This document shows, one piece after another, positions 62,105-64,000 of a stretch of DNA of 64,000 bases. The position numbers were made by a program, and so were the translations under genes. The notes beneath the pieces are model-generated. The model was not told where the DNA came from, searched no databases, and saw only the letters and a program-made list of their open reading frames with translations. This DNA is from Paenibacillus sp. JNUCC-31 (GTDB taxonomy: Bacteria > Bacillota > Bacilli > Paenibacillales > Paenibacillaceae): positions 6,138,001 to 6,202,000 of the forward strand of contig NZ_CP062165.1 in assembly GCF_014844075.1 (NCBI RefSeq), in the 5' to 3' direction. Each line of letters starts with the position of its first letter. Position 1 is the first letter of the stretch.

Positions 62105-64000
62105 ACAGGAAAACAAGGATAAATTGCGGGTTTATGAATATGCGAAGTCCCTTAATATGAGTAGTAAAGAAATTATAACCATTCTTAAAAAGCTGGATAT
62201 TCCCGTAAACAATCATATGAGTGTCATGGAGAATGGTTCAGTCGGTAAGGTGGAACAATTTTTTAAAGATATAAAATCCACTGCCGCTTCCAAACAAAGC
62301 AACGAAGCAAAATCCGTTGCTACTTCGTCAGTGCGCAGTGACAAAACAGTGGACAGCAACAAACCGGCCGGCGGAGTGAACACGCCGAAAAGCAATAACA
62401 CATCCGGTAGTCCCGTACAAACAAAAATACAACAGGAAAAGCAGGTAGGTATGAACAATAGACCAAATTCCAACAATAACAACGGCTCCCAAAGACCTAG
62501 CGGCCAAGACAGCCGCAACAGAACAAACTCTTCCCAAGGCTCAAGCCAAGGAGGACAATCCAGTAATCGCCCAAGACCAGCTCAAGGTGGACAAAGCAGT
62601 ACAGCATCCCGTCCGCAAAGTACGGGTCAGCGTCCAGCGAACAGCGGTGGCGGACAAACAAGAAGTGCAGGCCCGAACAATGGTGGAAACACTGGCACTG
62701 GCGGCAACCGTACTGGTGCCCAAGGACAGAGCTCGGGACAAGGCCAACGCAGAGGCGGCCAAGGCAATTCCGGCAACAACAACAGTGGCAACCGTTCGAA
62801 CAGCGGTGGCGGTGGACGTCGTTATGACGACAACCGTGGCGGCAACTTCCGCGGTAATCGTGGTGGCAAGAACAATCGCAACAGAAATCAACAACAGTAC
62901 CAACAACGCGAGAAAATTGATAACACACCTAAGAAAATCATCGTACGTGGTGACATGACGGTTGGTGAAACAGCGAAATTGCTTCATAAAGATGCTTCCG
63001 AAGTAATCAAAAAACTCATCGCAATGGGTGTTATGGCGACGATTAACCAAGAGCTTGATATCGAAACCATTCTGCTGCTTGCTGGAGAATTCGGTGTTGA
63101 GGTCGAAGTGAAAATTGTCCTTGAAGATGACCGCTTCGAAACACTGGAAGAGAATGATGATCCTGCTGACTTGCAAGCTCGTCCACCGGTAGTTACGATC
63201 ATGGGTCACGTTGACCATGGTAAAACAACATTGCTCGATGCGATTCGTTCAACGAATGTAACGGGCGGAGAAGCAGGCGGTATTACACAACATATCGGTG
63301 CTTATCAAGTTGAAATTAACAATAAAAAGATCACGTTCCTGGACACACCGGGTCACGAAGCATTTACCGCTATGCGTGCACGTGGAGCACAGGTTACGGA
63401 TATTACAATTATTGTTGTAGCGGCAGATGACGGTGTTATGCCACAAACCGTTGAGGCGATTAACCATGCCAAAGCAGCGGGGCTGCCAATTATCGTAGCT
63501 GTCAACAAAATCGACAAGCCGGGTGCAGATCCGGATAAAGTAAAACAGGAATTGACAAACTATGAACTCGTTCCCGAAGAGTGGGGTGGAGATACCATCT
63601 TTGTTAACGTTTCGGCGAAGCAAAGAATGGGTCTGGAAGGTCTGCTTGAAATGATTCTGCTCGTTGCAGAAGTGAACGAGTACAAAGCGAACCCGGACAA
63701 ACGTGCCCGTGGTACAGTGATCGAAGCCGAGCTGGATAAAGGACGTGGCCCAGTTGCCCGTATTCTCGTACAGCACGGTACACTGAAAGTCGGAGATGCT
63801 TTTGTTGCAGGTAACTGCTTCGGTCGCGTACGTGCGATGGTGAACGACAAAGGTCGCCGTTTAAAAGAAGCTGGACCTTCAACACCTGTAGAAATTACGG
63901 GTCTGACTGAGGTTCCAGGGGCGGGAGATCCGTTTATGGTGTTTGAAGATGAGCGTAAAGCGCGTTCCATCGCAGACAAACGTGCCATCACACAACGTGA
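62097..64000 (+). CDS. infB: Translation initiation factor IF-2 (5' part)
   Basis: The frame is open from TTG at 62097 to the window end, about 634 codons. IF2 N-terminal helical domain at the start ([22 protein letters not shown]). A long low-complexity stretch (~residues 62-272) is rich in Asn, Gly, Gln, Ser and Arg with RGG-like pieces. Then comes the IF2 N-associated domain ([20 protein letters not shown]) and the G domain with [37 protein letters not shown] and NKID, followed by domain II. The ribosome site GGAGGTGG is 6 nt before the TTG. It overlaps ylxQ by 8 bp. The C-terminal part lies outside the window. Confidence 0.97.
   Translation, partial: MSKQENKDKLRVYEYAKSLNMSSKEIITILKKLDIPVNNHMSVMENGSVGKVEQFFKDIKSTAASKQSNEAKSVATSSVRSDKTVDSNKPAGGVNTPKSNNTSGSPVQTKIQQEKQVGMNNRPNSNNNNGSQRPSGQDSRNRTNSSQGSSQGGQSSNRPRPAQGGQSSTASRPQSTGQRPANSGGGQTRSAGPNNGGNTGTGGNRTGAQGQSSGQGQRRGGQGNSGNNNSGNRSNSGGGGRRYDDNRGGNFRGNRGGKNNRNRNQQQYQQREKIDNTPKKIIVRGDMTVGETAKLLHKDASEVIKKLIAMGVMATINQELDIETILLLAGEFGVEVEVKIVLEDDRFETLEENDDPADLQARPPVVTIMGHVDHGKTTLLDAIRSTNVTGGEAGGITQHIGAYQVEINNKKITFLDTPGHEAFTAMRARGAQVTDITIIVVAADDGVMPQTVEAINHAKAAGLPIIVAVNKIDKPGADPDKVKQELTNYELVPEEWGGDTIFVNVSAKQRMGLEGLLEMILLVAEVNEYKANPDKRARGTVIEAELDKGRGPVARILVQHGTLKVGDAFVAGNCFGRVRAMVNDKGRRLKEAGPSTPVEITGLTEVPGAGDPFMVFEDERKARSIADKRAITQR

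Noticed and set aside
62541-63218. 225-codon minus-strand frame opposite infB
   Set aside because: Complement of the low-complexity IF-2 linker; Thr/Val/Ala-rich repeats are an artefact of the repeats on the coding strand.

Overview
The window is chromosomal DNA of a low-to-moderate G+C, spore-forming Firmicute, most probably Paenibacillus or a close relative. This rests on gene order (topA-trmFO-hslVU-fla/che-sigD-rpsB-tsf-pyrH-frr-uppS-cdsA-dxr-rseP-proS-polC-rimP-nusA-rnpM-ylxQ-infB, the Bacillales arrangement), strong AGGAGG ribosome sites, many TTG starts, an OmpL47-type surface-protein fragment at the left edge, and a short archaeal/eukaryotic-type ProRS at the usual proS position. No tRNA, rRNA, CRISPR array, insertion sequence or prophage was seen.

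Left part (1-7.7 kb): the end of a secreted or surface protein, a nitroreductase, the convergent comM-type ATPase gene, an OhrR-type redox regulator, then sucCD (succinyl-CoA synthetase, with a candidate CcpA site upstream) and dprA. Middle-left (7.7-13.4 kb): topA, trmFO, hslV and hslU. The xerC/codV and codY genes that flank hslVU in Bacillus subtilis are missing. After hslU comes a 986-bp AT-rich stretch with no long gene. It holds a 102-nt imperfect hairpin, a possible 28-codon ORF, a terminator with no obvious gene upstream, and a very good Spo0A box.

The core (14.3-46.0 kb) is one co-directional flagellar/chemotaxis operon. It runs through rod and basal body (flgB, flgC, fliE, fliF), switch and export ATPase (fliG, fliH, fliI, fliJ), a MotE-like gene, hook assembly (fliK, flgD, a TIGR02530-like gene, flgE, flbD/swrD-like), fliL, switch (fliM, fliY, cheY), export gate (fliO, fliP, fliQ, fliR, flhB, flhA), placement (flhF, flhG), chemotaxis (cheB, cheA, cheW, cheC, cheD), a small membrane protein gene, sigD, fapA and three accessory genes (a small unknown, a SwrB-like protein, and a MltG-like protein without the catalytic domain). 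Adjacent genes often overlap by a few bases, and start codons were chosen by Shine-Dalgarno spacing.

Right part (46.0-64.0 kb): translation and envelope housekeeping. rpsB-tsf and pyrH-frr are separated by intrinsic terminators or attenuators. uppS-cdsA-dxr-rseP supply undecaprenyl phosphate, phospholipid precursor, isoprenoid precursor and the site-2 protease. proS and polC follow, then the rimP-nusA-rnpM-ylxQ-infB operon, which has a near-consensus sigma-A promoter and a perfect hairpin in its leader. infB runs off the right edge. No wholly new system was identified. The most useful leads are the Spo0A box and odd contents of the hslU-flgB gap, hairpins bracketing flgE, and the accessory genes after sigD.
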